The notes under the pieces were generated by a model. The model had not been told where the DNA came from. It saw only the letters and a program-made list of their open reading frames with translations, and searched no databases. From Fidelibacterota bacterium (lineage in GTDB: Bacteria > Fidelibacterota > Marinisomatia > Marinisomatales > TCS55), in contig JADFRD010000020.1 in assembly GCA_022561485.1 (NCBI GenBank), positions 1 to 32,045 of the forward strand: a stretch of DNA of 32,045 bases. The letters run 5' to 3'. The translations under genes and the position numbers were made by a program. Shown piece by piece: positions 14,534 to 22,897 of this stretch (positions within the stretch are counted from its first letter, which is position 1; the number at the start of each line of letters is the position of its first letter).

Positions 14534-14893
14534 TCACTTTTTATTTTTTCTCGCTGTAATTCTTGATTTGGCAAGAATATTAGTGATTTCGTTAGCCTCA
14601 TCTAAAAGAGGTTTTACTTTTTCTTCTTCCAATAAATTATCAGCAATAATAAATTCCATCCAAAGTGCGGATTCATCAGATTCTTCAAGCGCAATACTCA
14701 ACTTGGCTATAAATGTTTTTTTGGATTGAGATAATTGTGACGCACGATAATTAGCGGCGACTGAAGTACTGCTTCTTAATAATTGACCGCCAAAATGTCT
14801 ACCTTCATAAGTATTGGGAAGCGATTTACACAATTTGATACAACGCAATGCAAATTTCCATGTCCTGTCTTTCATATCACCACCTTTAGCCAT
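14534..14893 (-). CDS. Four-helix bundle protein (S23/IVS family, TIGR02436-like)
   Basis: 119 aa. WKFALRCIKLCKSLPNTYEG, HFGGQLLRSSTSVAANYRAS, FIAKLSIALEESDES and a C-terminal LLDEANEITNILAKS match the S23 ribosomal-intervening-sequence / four-helix-bundle family, known from 23S rRNA insertions and as Avd-like relatives in diversity-generating retroelements. Those relatives form basic pentameric barrels that bind nucleic acid; no catalytic role is known. The first ATG has GAGGA about 9 bases upstream; a second ATG at 14875 after GGTGG is an alternative start. The gene is embedded in purine-rich repeats on one side and pyrimidine-rich repeats on the other, and sits in the mutL upstream region, so it looks inserted. 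Confidence 0.88.
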   Translation of the reverse strand: MAKGGDMKDRTWKFALRCIKLCKSLPNTYEGRHFGGQLLRSSTSVAANYRASQLSQSKKTFIAKLSIALEESDESALWMEFIIADNLLEEEKVKPLLDEANEITNILAKSRITARKNKK

Positions 14894-14903
14894 ACTAATT
14901 CTT

Positions 14904-14970
14904 CCTCATTCCTTATTCATCCTTATACCTTTTTTCATTTTTCCATCTTCCTTTTTACTTCTTCCTTGCT
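14904..14970. repeat. Pyrimidine-rich repeat (right flank of the four-helix-bundle element)
   Basis: This is a C/T-rich stretch of CCTTATTC- and CTTCCTT-like units. ATCTTCCTTTTTACTTCT (14945-14962) recurs exactly, 18 of 18, at 24745-24762. It is roughly the inverted complement of the purine tract on the other side of the gene and reaches almost to the FTCD stop codon. Confidence 0.65.
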
Positions 14971-14973
14971 TAC

Positions 14974-16671
14974 CTATCCAATCTTTTTTATTGTTTGGCG
15001 AAAGATCTTTCGTTCAAGTTTATGGGCTTCAGCCAAGAGTTCCGCCACACGTTTCTTTTTACCGTTTGTATAGCGTTTATCCTTGATGTTCGGGAGATTG
15101 ATTAGCACATTCATGCACGCTCCACGAACGGCCGCTAATGCAGTTTCTCCGGCAACGCCTACATCACTGACAGAATTCGGATTACCCTTTTTCACCAATT
15201 CTTCAGCGATTTCCAAAACCGAAAAAGACAGTTTTGCCACTTCTAAAGGAATATCGATTGCATGTTTGTTTGCAGTCAAAATTGCCTTGTGTTTGGTTGA
15301 TTTTTCTTCTTCCGTATTCGCCGGAAGTCGATTGGCATCCATCACTGCATTAAACGCATTGGTATCCTCATCTACTAAAAATGATAATTGATCTTTTATT
15401 TCTTGTGCTTTATTTCCCATGGCGTCCATTTCATCTTTCAAGCCTTCAAAGCCTTTCTTTTCATGAGTCAATGCAGCCACCATGGACACCAATGCCGCAC
15501 CGAGGCTTCCAGCCAGGGCAGCAACGCTGCCGCCGCCGGGTGCCGGAGAATTGGTTGACAATTCATTGACAAAGCCATCTGCCGTTTGGCTCATGAGTGG
15601 CCCGCTCTTTTCACCCACAGCAAATTCAACAATTTTTTCTTCCTGTTTAAACGGATACAAGTCATTCAGTCCCAATGACTGTAAAGCACATTCAATAATA
15701 TCTGCTTCCGGCACGGCGGTCGTGCGGCGTTGTTTTTGCAAATAATGACGGCCAGCCATCAATAATGCTTCTTTCGGAATGAGCCCCACCAATTCACTTC
15801 CGGTGACGCGAATTCCCCGCTCCATGGCCAGTTCACGTGCTTTATCAAATACATCATGAACGGTGGAGACTTTGTAATTATTAAAATTGATGGAAATTTG
15901 TGCCCGCTTGAATTCGTCTATGTACCAGCCCACAGCCTTCACATCCTTGAAGAGACCGAGAATTTTAACCGGACTGCCATCTGGGTTCCTCACAATTTCG
16001 CCATCGAGTAGATTAGGTGAATCCGGATGGGAAAACCGTTTACTTCTACCCTTTTCCCGCAGTTCAAAGGCGATGTCTGCAGCCAACCGCATATCTTTGG
16101 TATTCAGATTAATATTATATGCAATGAGGAATTCACGAGCGCCCATAACCGTAGCGCCTGTTTTGGAATTAAATATTGCTGGCCCATAATCGGGTTTCCA
16201 ATTCGGATCTTTCAATTTTTTTGCCAGTCCTTCATATTCACCACTGCGGATTTTGGGAAGACTTTTCCGCTCTTCAGTCTGCGCTGAATGTTCATAAAGA
16301 TATACAGGGATTTTTAATTCATCACCCACACGCTGCGCGACTCGATGGGATAGTTTAACGCAATCGTTAACCGTCGCCCCCCTGACAGGAATAAAGGGAC
16401 ATACGTCTGTCGCGCCCATTCTCGCATGGGCGCCGGAATGCCGGCTCATATCGATGACTTCGGCTGCCGTGGCAATTGCCAGGAATGCGGCTTCTTCCAC
16501 CTCTTCGATTGATCCAACAAAAGTAACGACTGTACGATTGGTATCTTTGCCGGGATCAACGTCTAAAAGTGTAATCCCATCTACCGCTTCGATGGCATTT
16601 GTAATCTGCTTGATTTTTGCAAGATCTCGTCCTTCAGAAAAATTCGGTACGCATTCTACAAGCTGTTTCAT
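14974..16671 (-). CDS. ftcD: Bifunctional glutamate formimidoyltransferase / formimidoyl-THF cyclodeaminase
   Basis: 565 aa from ATG 16671 (an in-frame TTG at 16692 lies inside the preceding small gene). The N-terminal formiminotransferase starts VECVPNFSEGRD and has catalytic His82 in SRHSGAHARMGATDVCPF. The linker follows ~330-350, and the C-terminal cyclodeaminase shows LSTNSPAPGGGSVAALAGSL and the helical Ala-rich core. The enzyme moves the formimino group from formiminoglutamate to THF and then releases ammonia to give 5,10-methenyl-THF, linking histidine breakdown to one-carbon metabolism. No hut genes are nearby. AGGAACAGG precedes the ATG and the gap to the upstream small gene is 4 bases, so it belongs to the xerD-protease-small protein operon. 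Full length, no defects. Confidence 0.93.
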   Translation of the reverse strand: MKQLVECVPNFSEGRDLAKIKQITNAIEAVDGITLLDVDPGKDTNRTVVTFVGSIEEVEEAAFLAIATAAEVIDMSRHSGAHARMGATDVCPFIPVRGATVNDCVKLSHRVAQRVGDELKIPVYLYEHSAQTEERKSLPKIRSGEYEGLAKKLKDPNWKPDYGPAIFNSKTGATVMGAREFLIAYNINLNTKDMRLAADIAFELREKGRSKRFSHPDSPNLLDGEIVRNPDGSPVKILGLFKDVKAVGWYIDEFKRAQISINFNNYKVSTVHDVFDKARELAMERGIRVTGSELVGLIPKEALLMAGRHYLQKQRRTTAVPEADIIECALQSLGLNDLYPFKQEEKIVEFAVGEKSGPLMSQTADGFVNELSTNSPAPGGGSVAALAGSLGAALVSMVAALTHEKKGFEGLKDEMDAMGNKAQEIKDQLSFLVDEDTNAFNAVMDANRLPANTEEEKSTKHKAILTANKHAIDIPLEVAKLSFSVLEIAEELVKKGNPNSVSDVGVAGETALAAVRGACMNVLINLPNIKDKRYTNGKKKRVAELLAEAHKLERKIFRQTIKKIG

Positions 16672-16675
16672 GTGA

Positions 16676-16819
16676 TTAACCTGTTCCTGCAATTTTCATT
16701 AAATAATAAATAAACCATATGATTACTGCCAGTAAAACAATTGTCCTTCCAAGAGAACGGGCTGGTCGTCGCCGATCAATAATTCTTCTGAAAAAATGAT
16801 CGTTATCATCCCTGATCAT
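16676..16819 (-). CDS. 47-aa single-pass membrane protein
   Basis: ATG 16819 overlaps the stop of the site-2 protease as ATGA, and the TAA lies 4 bases before the FTCD ATG, so the frame fills the intergenic space exactly. The product has a charged N terminus (MIRDDNDHFFRRIIDRRRPA, R-rich), then a hydrophobic helix TIVLLAVIIWFIYYLM at about residues 26-41 and a short tail KIAGTG. The arginines before the helix suggest an N-in topology. No family was recognised. Real coding status is supported by the double coupling and the amphipathic layout, not by homology. It might interact with the membrane protease next to it. Confidence 0.6.
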   Translation of the reverse strand: MIRDDNDHFFRRIIDRRRPARSLGRTIVLLAVIIWFIYYLMKIAGTG

Positions 16820-17433
16820 AACCCGGCAAAAAGGAATAAAAAGAAATTTACAAATGGACTCATTACCATCCAGATGGGTGAAATTCTTGTAAAATAACCA
16901 ATCATGATTAATCCTAACAATATCTGGGGTCCATACGTCTGCAATTTGTCAACCAGCTCCGGATTTTTCCGCATCATGAGTCCGGAGAATATTTGTGAGC
17001 CATCCAACGGCGGTATGGGAATCATGTTAAACACAGCCAGCATGATGTTGATTTGTGTGAACAAAAAGATCATCGATAAAATTGGGCCGCCCACAAAACC
17101 AGACCGAATAATCGTTCCGCCAATAAATGCCAATAGTAAATTTGCAGCTGGACCGGCGAAGGCAATTTTCATCATGTCCACCCGGGGATTGGAAAGATAC
17201 CGTGTATCCACCGGTACCGGTTTTGCCCAGCCAAAACCTACAAACAATATCATTAATGTACCAAAGGGATCCAAATGCGCCAGTGGATTTAACGTAAGCC
17301 TCCCGGAATAGCGGGCTGTGGGGTCACCCAGTTTATTGGCTACCCAAGCATGTGAAAATTCATGAAAGACTAAGGCAAACAGCAAGACTGGAATTAAAAG
17401 GACTAAGACTTCTATGGGGACTCTGAATAACAT
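16816..17433 (-). CDS. Site-2 protease family (M50) membrane zinc metalloprotease
   Basis: 205 aa with about five hydrophobic segments. HEFSH at 24-28 is the zinc-binding HExxH, inside the first membrane helix, and NMIPIPPLDGSQ supplies the third ligand Asp144. RYSGRLTLNPLAHLDPFGTL is typical of the compact rhomboid-neighbour M50 branch. Such enzymes cut membrane-embedded substrates, but the substrate of this branch is generally unknown. No PDZ domain is present, unlike RseP. GGTGG lies near the ATG, which is 3 bases after the xerD stop. Confidence 0.88.
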   Translation of the reverse strand: MLFRVPIEVLVLLIPVLLFALVFHEFSHAWVANKLGDPTARYSGRLTLNPLAHLDPFGTLMILFVGFGWAKPVPVDTRYLSNPRVDMMKIAFAGPAANLLLAFIGGTIIRSGFVGGPILSMIFLFTQINIMLAVFNMIPIPPLDGSQIFSGLMMRKNPELVDKLQTYGPQILLGLIMIGYFTRISPIWMVMSPFVNFFLFLFAGL

Positions 17434-17436
17434 AAT

Positions 17437-18327
17437 TTACCACCGGGGATGAAAGGTCCGGTGAACCTCCTTTAAATGTTCTTTATCTAAATGGGTATAA
17501 ATCTGGGTGGTGGAAATATCCGCATGACCCAGCATTTCCTGAACGGCCCGCAGATCAGCGCCGCCTTCCAGTAAGTGTGTGGCGAATGAATGCCTCAATG
17601 TATGGGGGCTGATTTTTTTGGTAATCCCGGCTGCCTGACACCATTTCTTCAAAATATTGTATACGGTCATTCGCGTGAGCGATCTGCTGTTTCTACTTAA
17701 GAAAACAATGCCTTTTGTTTCTCGTTTACGGGACAGACCAGGGCGTTCATTTCGAATATAGTCATTCAATCGTTCCATGGCTCGACGACCCATAGGCACC
17801 AGACGTTCTTTATCGCCTTTTCCTGTAACGCGGAGCATTTCATAGTCAAATACGACGCCGGTTAAATTAAGATTGCACACTTCTGAAACACGAAGCCCCG
17901 TGGAATATAAAATTTCCAATAATGCCAAGTCACGTTTCGCTAATTTTGCCGATTCATCCACAGCAGCCAATATATCGTCTATTTCCTGAACGGTTAATAC
18001 TTCCGGCAGTTTCCGCGGTAGTTTTGGCGCTTCCAACAGCTGCGATGGATTGGTGTCCACAAAATGTTCTGCATTCAAAAATGAGTGATACGTTCGAATA
18101 GATGAAAACACTCTTGAAATGCTGGCCGGAGATAAATGGGCGTCAGCTAATGCTCGAATGAAGCCGCGAATATGCTTTTGTTTGATCCCATTCATACTCT
18201 TTAATCTTCTGTTTTCTAAATAAGAAATATAGTTTTTCAGGTCTCGACGATATGCATCAATCGTGTTCAATGACAGATTCCGTTCCACGCGGAGCATGGT
18301 GAAATAATCATGGAGATGGGTTTCCAT
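17437..18327 (-). CDS. xerD: Tyrosine recombinase XerC/XerD
   Basis: 296 aa from ATG 18327 (the open frame extends to a TTG at 18342). All catalytic residues are present and sit at a constant offset from E. coli XerD: Arg146 (STGLRVSE), Lys170 (TGKGDKERL), His242 and Arg245 (PHTLRHSFATH), His268 (MLGHAD) and Tyr277 (STTQIYTHL). The N-terminal SAM-like core-binding domain covers ~1-95. The likely role is chromosome dimer resolution at dif, possibly with a second recombinase elsewhere. Full-length and HPRW-ended like XerD, it looks like the housekeeping enzyme rather than an island integrase, although it could in principle act on mobile DNA nearby. It is first in an operon with the M50 protease. 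Confidence 0.92.
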   Translation of the reverse strand: METHLHDYFTMLRVERNLSLNTIDAYRRDLKNYISYLENRRLKSMNGIKQKHIRGFIRALADAHLSPASISRVFSSIRTYHSFLNAEHFVDTNPSQLLEAPKLPRKLPEVLTVQEIDDILAAVDESAKLAKRDLALLEILYSTGLRVSEVCNLNLTGVVFDYEMLRVTGKGDKERLVPMGRRAMERLNDYIRNERPGLSRKRETKGIVFLSRNSRSLTRMTVYNILKKWCQAAGITKKISPHTLRHSFATHLLEGGADLRAVQEMLGHADISTTQIYTHLDKEHLKEVHRTFHPRW

Positions 18328-18458
18328 CGTTATGGACACCAAAACTCTCTAAAAATTTGTGAAAAATCATTTTTCATTTTTTTATCCATCTTTTCACTTC
18401 TCTGATTGCCGCCTATATAGATTGAGCTGACTGATAAGAGAAAAAATAATGTGATTTC

Positions 18459-18533
18459 CACCACCCCTAAATCCCCTCCTCATGAGGAAGGGTCTTGCCT
18501 GCCGGCCATTTGCGTTCGGGCGGGTGGGGATGT
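18459..18533. repeat. GC-rich intergenic palindromic repeat after gmhA
   Basis: CCCCTCCTCATGAGGAAGGG (18473-18492) is a 10-bp palindrome with one mismatch. It is preceded by ACCCCTAAATCCCC and followed by TGCCTGCCGGCC and GGGCGGGTGGGG. The region is much more GC-rich than its surroundings. The TGCCTGCC part is shared with 12644-12651. It lies in the gap 18328-18553, where no gene was seen. Confidence 0.5.
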
Positions 18534-18553
18534 GTTATAAATAAAGACATTAA

Positions 18554-19132
18554 TTAGCCTATGACTGATTTTTCAACCAATTCGCAGAGAATGTGTTCCG
18601 CCAGTAAGTGCCCTTCCTGGATGCGCTGGGTATCATTACTGGGAATGGAAATGGTCACATCACCCATGTCTTTTAACACACCGCCTGTTTTACCGGTCAG
18701 AACAATAACAATAATCCCTTTTTCTTTACACGTATCCACGGCTTTTATTACGTTTTTGGAATTCCCACTGGTGGAAATTGCAATCAAAACATCACCCGTT
18801 TTGCCGAGACCCTCAATCTGGCGGGAAAATATGGATTCATAATTGGTGTCATTGGCCCAAGCAGTAATAAAAGATGTATCTGTGGTAAGTGCGATAGATT
18901 GGATAGCAGGACGATCATGACTAACCAATCCACCCATGAGTTCTGCCGCCATATGCTGGGCATCTGCGGCGCTGCCGCCGTTTCCGCACCATAATATCTT
19001 GTTTCCGTTTTGAACAGTCTTTACCATCATATTCGCCGCTTTTTCAATATCCTCCACGCAGGCCACTATCATCGTGTTTTTTATATCAGAACTCTCCCGC
19101 AGCTTATTAATGATTTCTTGTCGATCAATCAT
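18554..19132 (-). CDS. gmhA: Sedoheptulose-7-phosphate isomerase GmhA
   Basis: 192 aa SIS-domain protein. CGNGGSAADAQHMAAEL (49-65) carries the zinc/active-site His60 and Glu64, ISTSGNSKNV is the sugar-phosphate loop, and QEGHLLAEH gives the C-terminal ligands. GmhA converts sedoheptulose 7-phosphate to D-glycero-D-manno-heptose 7-phosphate, the first step to ADP-heptose for LPS core or other heptosylated glycans, which agrees with a Gram-negative envelope. Its ATG overlaps the GGGP synthase stop as ATGA, so the two are co-translated. The other hld genes are not in the window. Confidence 0.92.
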   Translation of the reverse strand: MIDRQEIINKLRESSDIKNTMIVACVEDIEKAANMMVKTVQNGNKILWCGNGGSAADAQHMAAELMGGLVSHDRPAIQSIALTTDTSFITAWANDTNYESIFSRQIEGLGKTGDVLIAISTSGNSKNVIKAVDTCKEKGIIVIVLTGKTGGVLKDMGDVTISIPSNDTQRIQEGHLLAEHILCELVEKSVIG

Positions 19133-19881
19133 GATTTCCCTCTATGGACGGCGTCGGCAAATTCGGTCATTAAACCGCGTCCATTATTTTCTTCCAGCAC
19201 GGTGCCGGTCACGATGAACGATGCACCGGCTTCCACTCGCTCTCTTGCCGCCTTCGGAGATCGTATTCCACCACCCACGATTAGCGGAACAACAGTCTGT
19301 GCATATACTTTTTGAATTATTTCTACAGGGATCGCCTCTTTTGCACCGCTTCCTGCTTCCAAATAAATGAGCTTATTTCCCAGATATTCGGCGGCCAATG
19401 CATGGGCAATGGCAATATCCGGTCGGCTCATGGGCAAGGGTTTCGTTCCGCTCATGACTTCTACTGTTGATTGAGTACCGCCGTTAAAAAGTAAATAAGC
19501 TGTTGGAATCACTTCAATTCCGAGATCTTTAACAATGGGGGCGGCCACAACCTGCTCCCCAATGAGATATTGCGGATTTCGCCCCGATAACAGGGTCAGG
19601 AACAGCATGGCATCATAATGGGTATTGATTTGATTAACACCACCGGGAAAGAAAATGACCGGGATGTCTGCCTCCCTTTTGATGGTGGCAACCCGGTCAT
19701 TGTGTTTGCTGTCCATCATTAAACTTCCGCCCACAAAAAGAGCGTCTACACCGGTGTCATTGGCTGCCCGAACCTGGGAAATTAGGGTATCATCATTCTT
19801 TTCATCCGGATCAATGAGCACAATATACGCTGCACCCTTTTGGGATTTTATATCTAGTAAGTGTTGAAAAACGGAAGTCAT
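19129..19881 (-). CDS. Geranylgeranylglyceryl phosphate synthase (GGGPS/PcrB family)
   Basis: 250 aa TIM barrel of the GGGPS family. LIDPDEKN near residue 23 is the Mg/substrate loop, then VGGSLMMDS, VIFFPGGVNQI, YLEAGSGAKEAIP and the phosphate-binding VGGGIRSPKAARERVEAGA with VTGTVLEENNG. The size and motifs fit the group II enzymes of archaea and some FCB bacteria. The reaction joins a polyprenyl (often geranylgeranyl) diphosphate to sn-glycerol-1-phosphate, the first ether bond of archaeal-type lipids. A short-chain heptaprenyl PcrB role (Firmicutes) is the alternative. Glycerol-1-phosphate dehydrogenase and DGGGP synthase are not in the window. It follows gcvH by 2 bases and overlaps gmhA. 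Confidence 0.88.
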   Translation of the reverse strand: MTSVFQHLLDIKSQKGAAYIVLIDPDEKNDDTLISQVRAANDTGVDALFVGGSLMMDSKHNDRVATIKREADIPVIFFPGGVNQINTHYDAMLFLTLLSGRNPQYLIGEQVVAAPIVKDLGIEVIPTAYLLFNGGTQSTVEVMSGTKPLPMSRPDIAIAHALAAEYLGNKLIYLEAGSGAKEAIPVEIIQKVYAQTVVPLIVGGGIRSPKAARERVEAGASFIVTGTVLEENNGRGLMTEFADAVHRGKS

Positions 19882-19883
19882 AT

Positions 19884-20273
19884 TTAACCAATCAATTCTT
19901 CATAAGACGTGGCATCCATTAATTCATCCTGTTCGTGGGATTTGGATAATTTCACTTTCACAATCCAGCCATCGCCATAGGGGTCTGAATTTACCTTACT
20001 GGGATCATTATCTAAATCTTCATTGATCTCTAAAATTTTACCGCTCACCGGAGCGTTGAGATCCGCTACCGTTTTCACCGCTTCGATGGTACCAAAGGGT
20101 TCTCCAGCTTCGAAACTGTCGCCCACTTCAGGGAATTCAACAAATACAATATCGCCCAATTCTCCCTGGGCAAAATCGGTAATACCAATCGCGGCAATAC
20201 CGTCTTTTATTGCCACCCACTCGTGGTCTCTGGTGTACTTTAAGTCTGATGGAACATTCATTTCCGTATCCAT
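19884..20273 (-). CDS. gcvH: Glycine cleavage system H protein
   Basis: 129 aa from ATG 20273; ATG 20261 would give MNVPSDLKYT, the exact start of many family members, and is an equally good choice. The lipoyl attachment Lys67 is in FGTIEAVKTVADL, and DHEWV and GDIVFVEFPEVG are family blocks. GcvH shuttles the aminomethyl group between the P, T and L proteins and can also act as a lipoate relay. gcvT and gcvP are not adjacent. The gene starts 2 bases after the accC stop, placing a lipoyl carrier directly behind the biotin carboxylase genes. Confidence 0.93.
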   Translation of the reverse strand: MDTEMNVPSDLKYTRDHEWVAIKDGIAAIGITDFAQGELGDIVFVEFPEVGDSFEAGEPFGTIEAVKTVADLNAPVSGKILEINEDLDNDPSKVNSDPYGDGWIVKVKLSKSHEQDELMDATSYEELIG

Positions 20274-20275
20274 AT

Positions 20276-21631
20276 TCAATTATTTTTAGGGTTGTAATCA
20301 AATGTTTCTAAAAAGCTTGTATCAAAATTCCCTGACCGAAATACTTCATCTTTCATAATTGCCAGGTGAAATGGAATGGTCGTTTTCGGTCCTTCGATGA
20401 TGGTTTCTTCCAATGCCCTTTGCATTCGAATGATGGCTCGGTCTCGGTTACTGGCAAAGACGATGAGTTTGCCAATCATTGAATCATAATGTCTGGGAAT
20501 TTCATAACCGGCGTACGCATGAGAATCCACACGGACACCTTTTCCCCCGGGAAAATGTAAGCTGGTAATCGTTGCCGGAAAGGGCATGAAATTATTGGCC
20601 GGATCCTCTGCATTGATGCGGCATTCAATGGCATGTCCGCGCATTTTGAAATTCTGATAGTTTTCCGGGTATTTTTCTCCCGAATGCATACGAATCTGTT
20701 GTTTAATAAGATCTACGCCGGTGACCATTTCCGTAACGGGATGTTCCACCTGAATACGCGTATTCATTTCCATAAAATAAAAGTTATGTTCCTTATCCAT
20801 TAGAAACTCAACAGTCCCCACACCCACGTAATTTACCGTTTTGGCTCCACGGATAGCCATTTCACCCATTTTTTGGCGTAATGCTTCATTAACAAAAGGT
20901 GACGGTGATTCTTCCACCAGCTTTTGATGCCTCCGCTGGATCGAACAATCTCTTTCACCTAAATGAATGCAATTGCCATGCATATCTGCTAAAATCTGGA
21001 TTTCAATATGGCGGGGGTTTTCAACAAATTTTTCCATGTACATGTCGCCGTTATTAAAGGCTTTCTTCGCCTCTGAACTGGCTGTATTGAACGCTTTGAC
21101 CATTTCATCGGAATTGTTCACCAAGCGCATCCCTTTTCCACCGCCGCCGGCAGATGCCTTCACCATCACAGGATAGCCCATTTCATCTGCGAGTATTAAT
21201 GCTTCTGCAGCATTTTTCAATAGTCCACTGCTCCCGGGAATCACTGGTACACCGGCATTTTTCATCGTTTCTTTTGCTTGTGCCTTGTTTCCCATGGCAT
21301 CAATAATTTCCGGTGTCGATCCTAAAAAAGTGAATTCATTTTCTGAACAAATCCTTGAAAAATCTGCATTCTCGGCCAAAAATCCGTATCCGGGATGAAT
21401 GGCGTCAGCATTGGTGATTTCGGCTGCTGCAATAATTCGGGGTATATTTAAATAACTTTCTATGCTCGGAGGCGGACCAATACACACAGCTTCATCAGCG
21501 AATTTAACGTGTAAGGATAATTCATCTGCTGTTGAATAAACAGCGACTGTTTTTATACTCAATTCATGGCAGGCACGGATAATTCGCAGTGCGATTTCCC
21601 CGCGATTAGAAATGAGAATTTTTTTGAACAT
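20276..21631 (-). CDS. accC: Biotin carboxylase subunit of acetyl-CoA carboxylase
   Basis: 451 aa, full length. It has the three-part ATP-grasp architecture: the N-terminal [17 protein letters not shown], the glycine-rich loop [31 protein letters not shown], and the catalytic loop [17 protein letters not shown]. It carboxylates biotin on AccB with ATP and bicarbonate for malonyl-CoA formation. It follows accB after a 168-base gap that carries a small hairpin, and precedes gcvH closely. The carboxyltransferase genes accA/accD lie elsewhere. It could also serve a propionyl-CoA-type carboxylase, but the pairing with a short BCCP favours acetyl-CoA carboxylase. Confidence 0.94.
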   Translation of the reverse strand: MFKKILISNRGEIALRIIRACHELSIKTVAVYSTADELSLHVKFADEAVCIGPPPSIESYLNIPRIIAAAEITNADAIHPGYGFLAENADFSRICSENEFTFLGSTPEIIDAMGNKAQAKETMKNAGVPVIPGSSGLLKNAAEALILADEMGYPVMVKASAGGGGKGMRLVNNSDEMVKAFNTASSEAKKAFNNGDMYMEKFVENPRHIEIQILADMHGNCIHLGERDCSIQRRHQKLVEESPSPFVNEALRQKMGEMAIRGAKTVNYVGVGTVEFLMDKEHNFYFMEMNTRIQVEHPVTEMVTGVDLIKQQIRMHSGEKYPENYQNFKMRGHAIECRINAEDPANNFMPFPATITSLHFPGGKGVRVDSHAYAGYEIPRHYDSMIGKLIVFASNRDRAIIRMQRALEETIIEGPKTTIPFHLAIMKDEVFRSGNFDTSFLETFDYNPKNN

Positions 21632-21713
21632 TAACTAACCGAGCTCTATGTAAAACCTTGAGTATGAAGAAAAAAGAGTTAAAATTTGTCTGATTAAGAC
21701 GGGAAATGCAATT

Positions 21714-21728
21714 AATAGCATCGCTATT
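21714..21728. promoter_or_regulatory. Small inverted repeat in the accB-accC gap
   Basis: AATAGC-ATC-GCTATT is a 6-3-6 inverted repeat in the 168-base gap between accB and accC, which otherwise shows no gene. It could form a weak RNA hairpin or a protein site affecting accC expression. No T-tract adjoins it. Confidence 0.25.
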
Positions 21729-21799
21729 GATAAGTTTTCCAACGAAAAGCAGGCGAATTTTAAACTTTTTAATTTGTGCAATAGGTTTTGCAAAGGGCT

Positions 21800-22246
21800 C
21801 TAACCATTCGGATCGATAATAAACAGGGGCTGATTATATTCCACAGGCTGTGCGTCTTCCACTAGAATCTTTCGCACGACACCACTTTCTTCTGATTCAA
21901 TTTCATTCATAATTTTCATGGCTTCTATAATACAAAGTGTATCCCCCGTTTTAACGGAGTCACCCACTTGAACAAACGAATTATCTTCAGGGCTGGTTGC
22001 GCGGTAAAACGTACCGGGCATTGGAGACAACACTTCGATTCCCGAAACTGTTTCTTTTGTATCTGATGCTGTATCATCACTACCGGATGAGGAGACAGAC
22101 ACTGAACTTGCTGCAGGTTGGCCTTGAACAGTAGCTGGAACAGATTTAACCACTCGAAAACGTCGTCCGAAAAATGTCAAATCAATTTCATTAACATCAC
22201 TGTGTTCAAGGATATATATAATTTCTTTCAGTTTATCCTGCCACAT
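21800..22246 (-). CDS. accB: Biotin carboxyl carrier protein of acetyl-CoA carboxylase
   Basis: 148 aa from ATG 22246, chosen because AGGGG lies 6 bases upstream (the open frame extends to a TTG at 22261). The N-terminal helix region [13 protein letters not shown] is followed by a flexible Ser/Ala/Asp-rich linker (~35-70). The biotinyl domain has [10 protein letters not shown] and the biotinylated Lys111 in [10 protein letters not shown]. It carries the carboxyl group from AccC to the transferase. It lies 20 bases after efp, an arrangement common in bacteria. Confidence 0.94.
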   Translation of the reverse strand: MWQDKLKEIIYILEHSDVNEIDLTFFGRRFRVVKSVPATVQGQPAASSVSVSSSGSDDTASDTKETVSGIEVLSPMPGTFYRATSPEDNSFVQVGDSVKTGDTLCIIEAMKIMNEIESEESGVVRKILVEDAQPVEYNQPLFIIDPNG

Positions 22247-22266
22247 TTTTTCCCCTAACAAACGAA

Positions 22267-22830
22267 TTAATTTTTAGATCTTTCAATATAATTACCGGTT
22301 CGTGTGTCCAATTTTAACACATCACCGGTATCAATAAATAAAGGCACTTGTACCTCGTATCCCGTCTCAAGAGTTGCAGGCTTTGTGGCGCCTGTTGCCG
22401 TATTGCCTTTCATTCCAGGTTCTGTGTGCGTCACTTCTAAATGCACATGGGCTGGTAATCGAACATTCAATACTTCTTTGCCATCGAATAACAAATCAAC
22501 ATTCATTCCGGCTTTAAGGAATGCATCGTTCTTCCCCAGAACTTCTCGATTGACATTGAGCTGTTCATACGTTTGAATATCCATAAAGATGTATTGATCA
22601 CCGTGCTCATATAAAAATTGCATTTCTTTCGCTTCAATGCGAATGAACTCCAGTTTTGCACCTGCATTAAATGTTTCATCAACCACTTTACCGGTTTGAA
22701 TATCTTTTAATTTCGTCCGCACAAAAGCAGGTCCCTTTCCTGGTTTGACGTGTAAGAATTCTATAACCTTCATTCGTTTATTTTTACGGAGTATTACCGC
22801 GCCGTTTTTTATATCTGATGTAGTTGCCAT
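22267..22830 (-). CDS. efp: Translation elongation factor P
   Basis: 187 aa, standard three-domain EF-P. The KOW-like N domain carries PGKGPAFVR, in which Lys32 is the position modified in other bacteria; the OB domains contain [24 protein letters not shown] and the C-terminal [14 protein letters not shown] rescues ribosomes stalled at polyproline. The Lys at the tip suggests an EpmA-type or similar lysine modification, though no modification gene is in the window. First gene of the efp-accB-accC group. Confidence 0.95.
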   Translation of the reverse strand: MATTSDIKNGAVILRKNKRMKVIEFLHVKPGKGPAFVRTKLKDIQTGKVVDETFNAGAKLEFIRIEAKEMQFLYEHGDQYIFMDIQTYEQLNVNREVLGKNDAFLKAGMNVDLLFDGKEVLNVRLPAHVHLEVTHTEPGMKGNTATGATKPATLETGYEVQVPLFIDTGDVLKLDTRTGNYIERSKN

Positions 22831-22897
22831 TCGTTTCCTTCAATTTAGCGTTAAATTTAATTCAGAGAGTCTGTATTCTCAAACGAGCATAAAGAGT

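Noticed and set aside
14425..14601. N-terminal 59-residue extension of MutL
   Set aside because: The extension reads through GAAT and purine repeats and has no resemblance to MutL; the family start is at ATG 14424.
17437..18327. XerD as the integrase of the nearby islands
   Set aside because: It is full length, operonic with core genes and aligns residue for residue with housekeeping XerD; nothing ties it to the island ends.
18473..18492. Intrinsic terminator after gmhA
   Set aside because: The palindrome is GC-rich but no T-tract follows on the minus strand; it is better described as a dispersed repeat.
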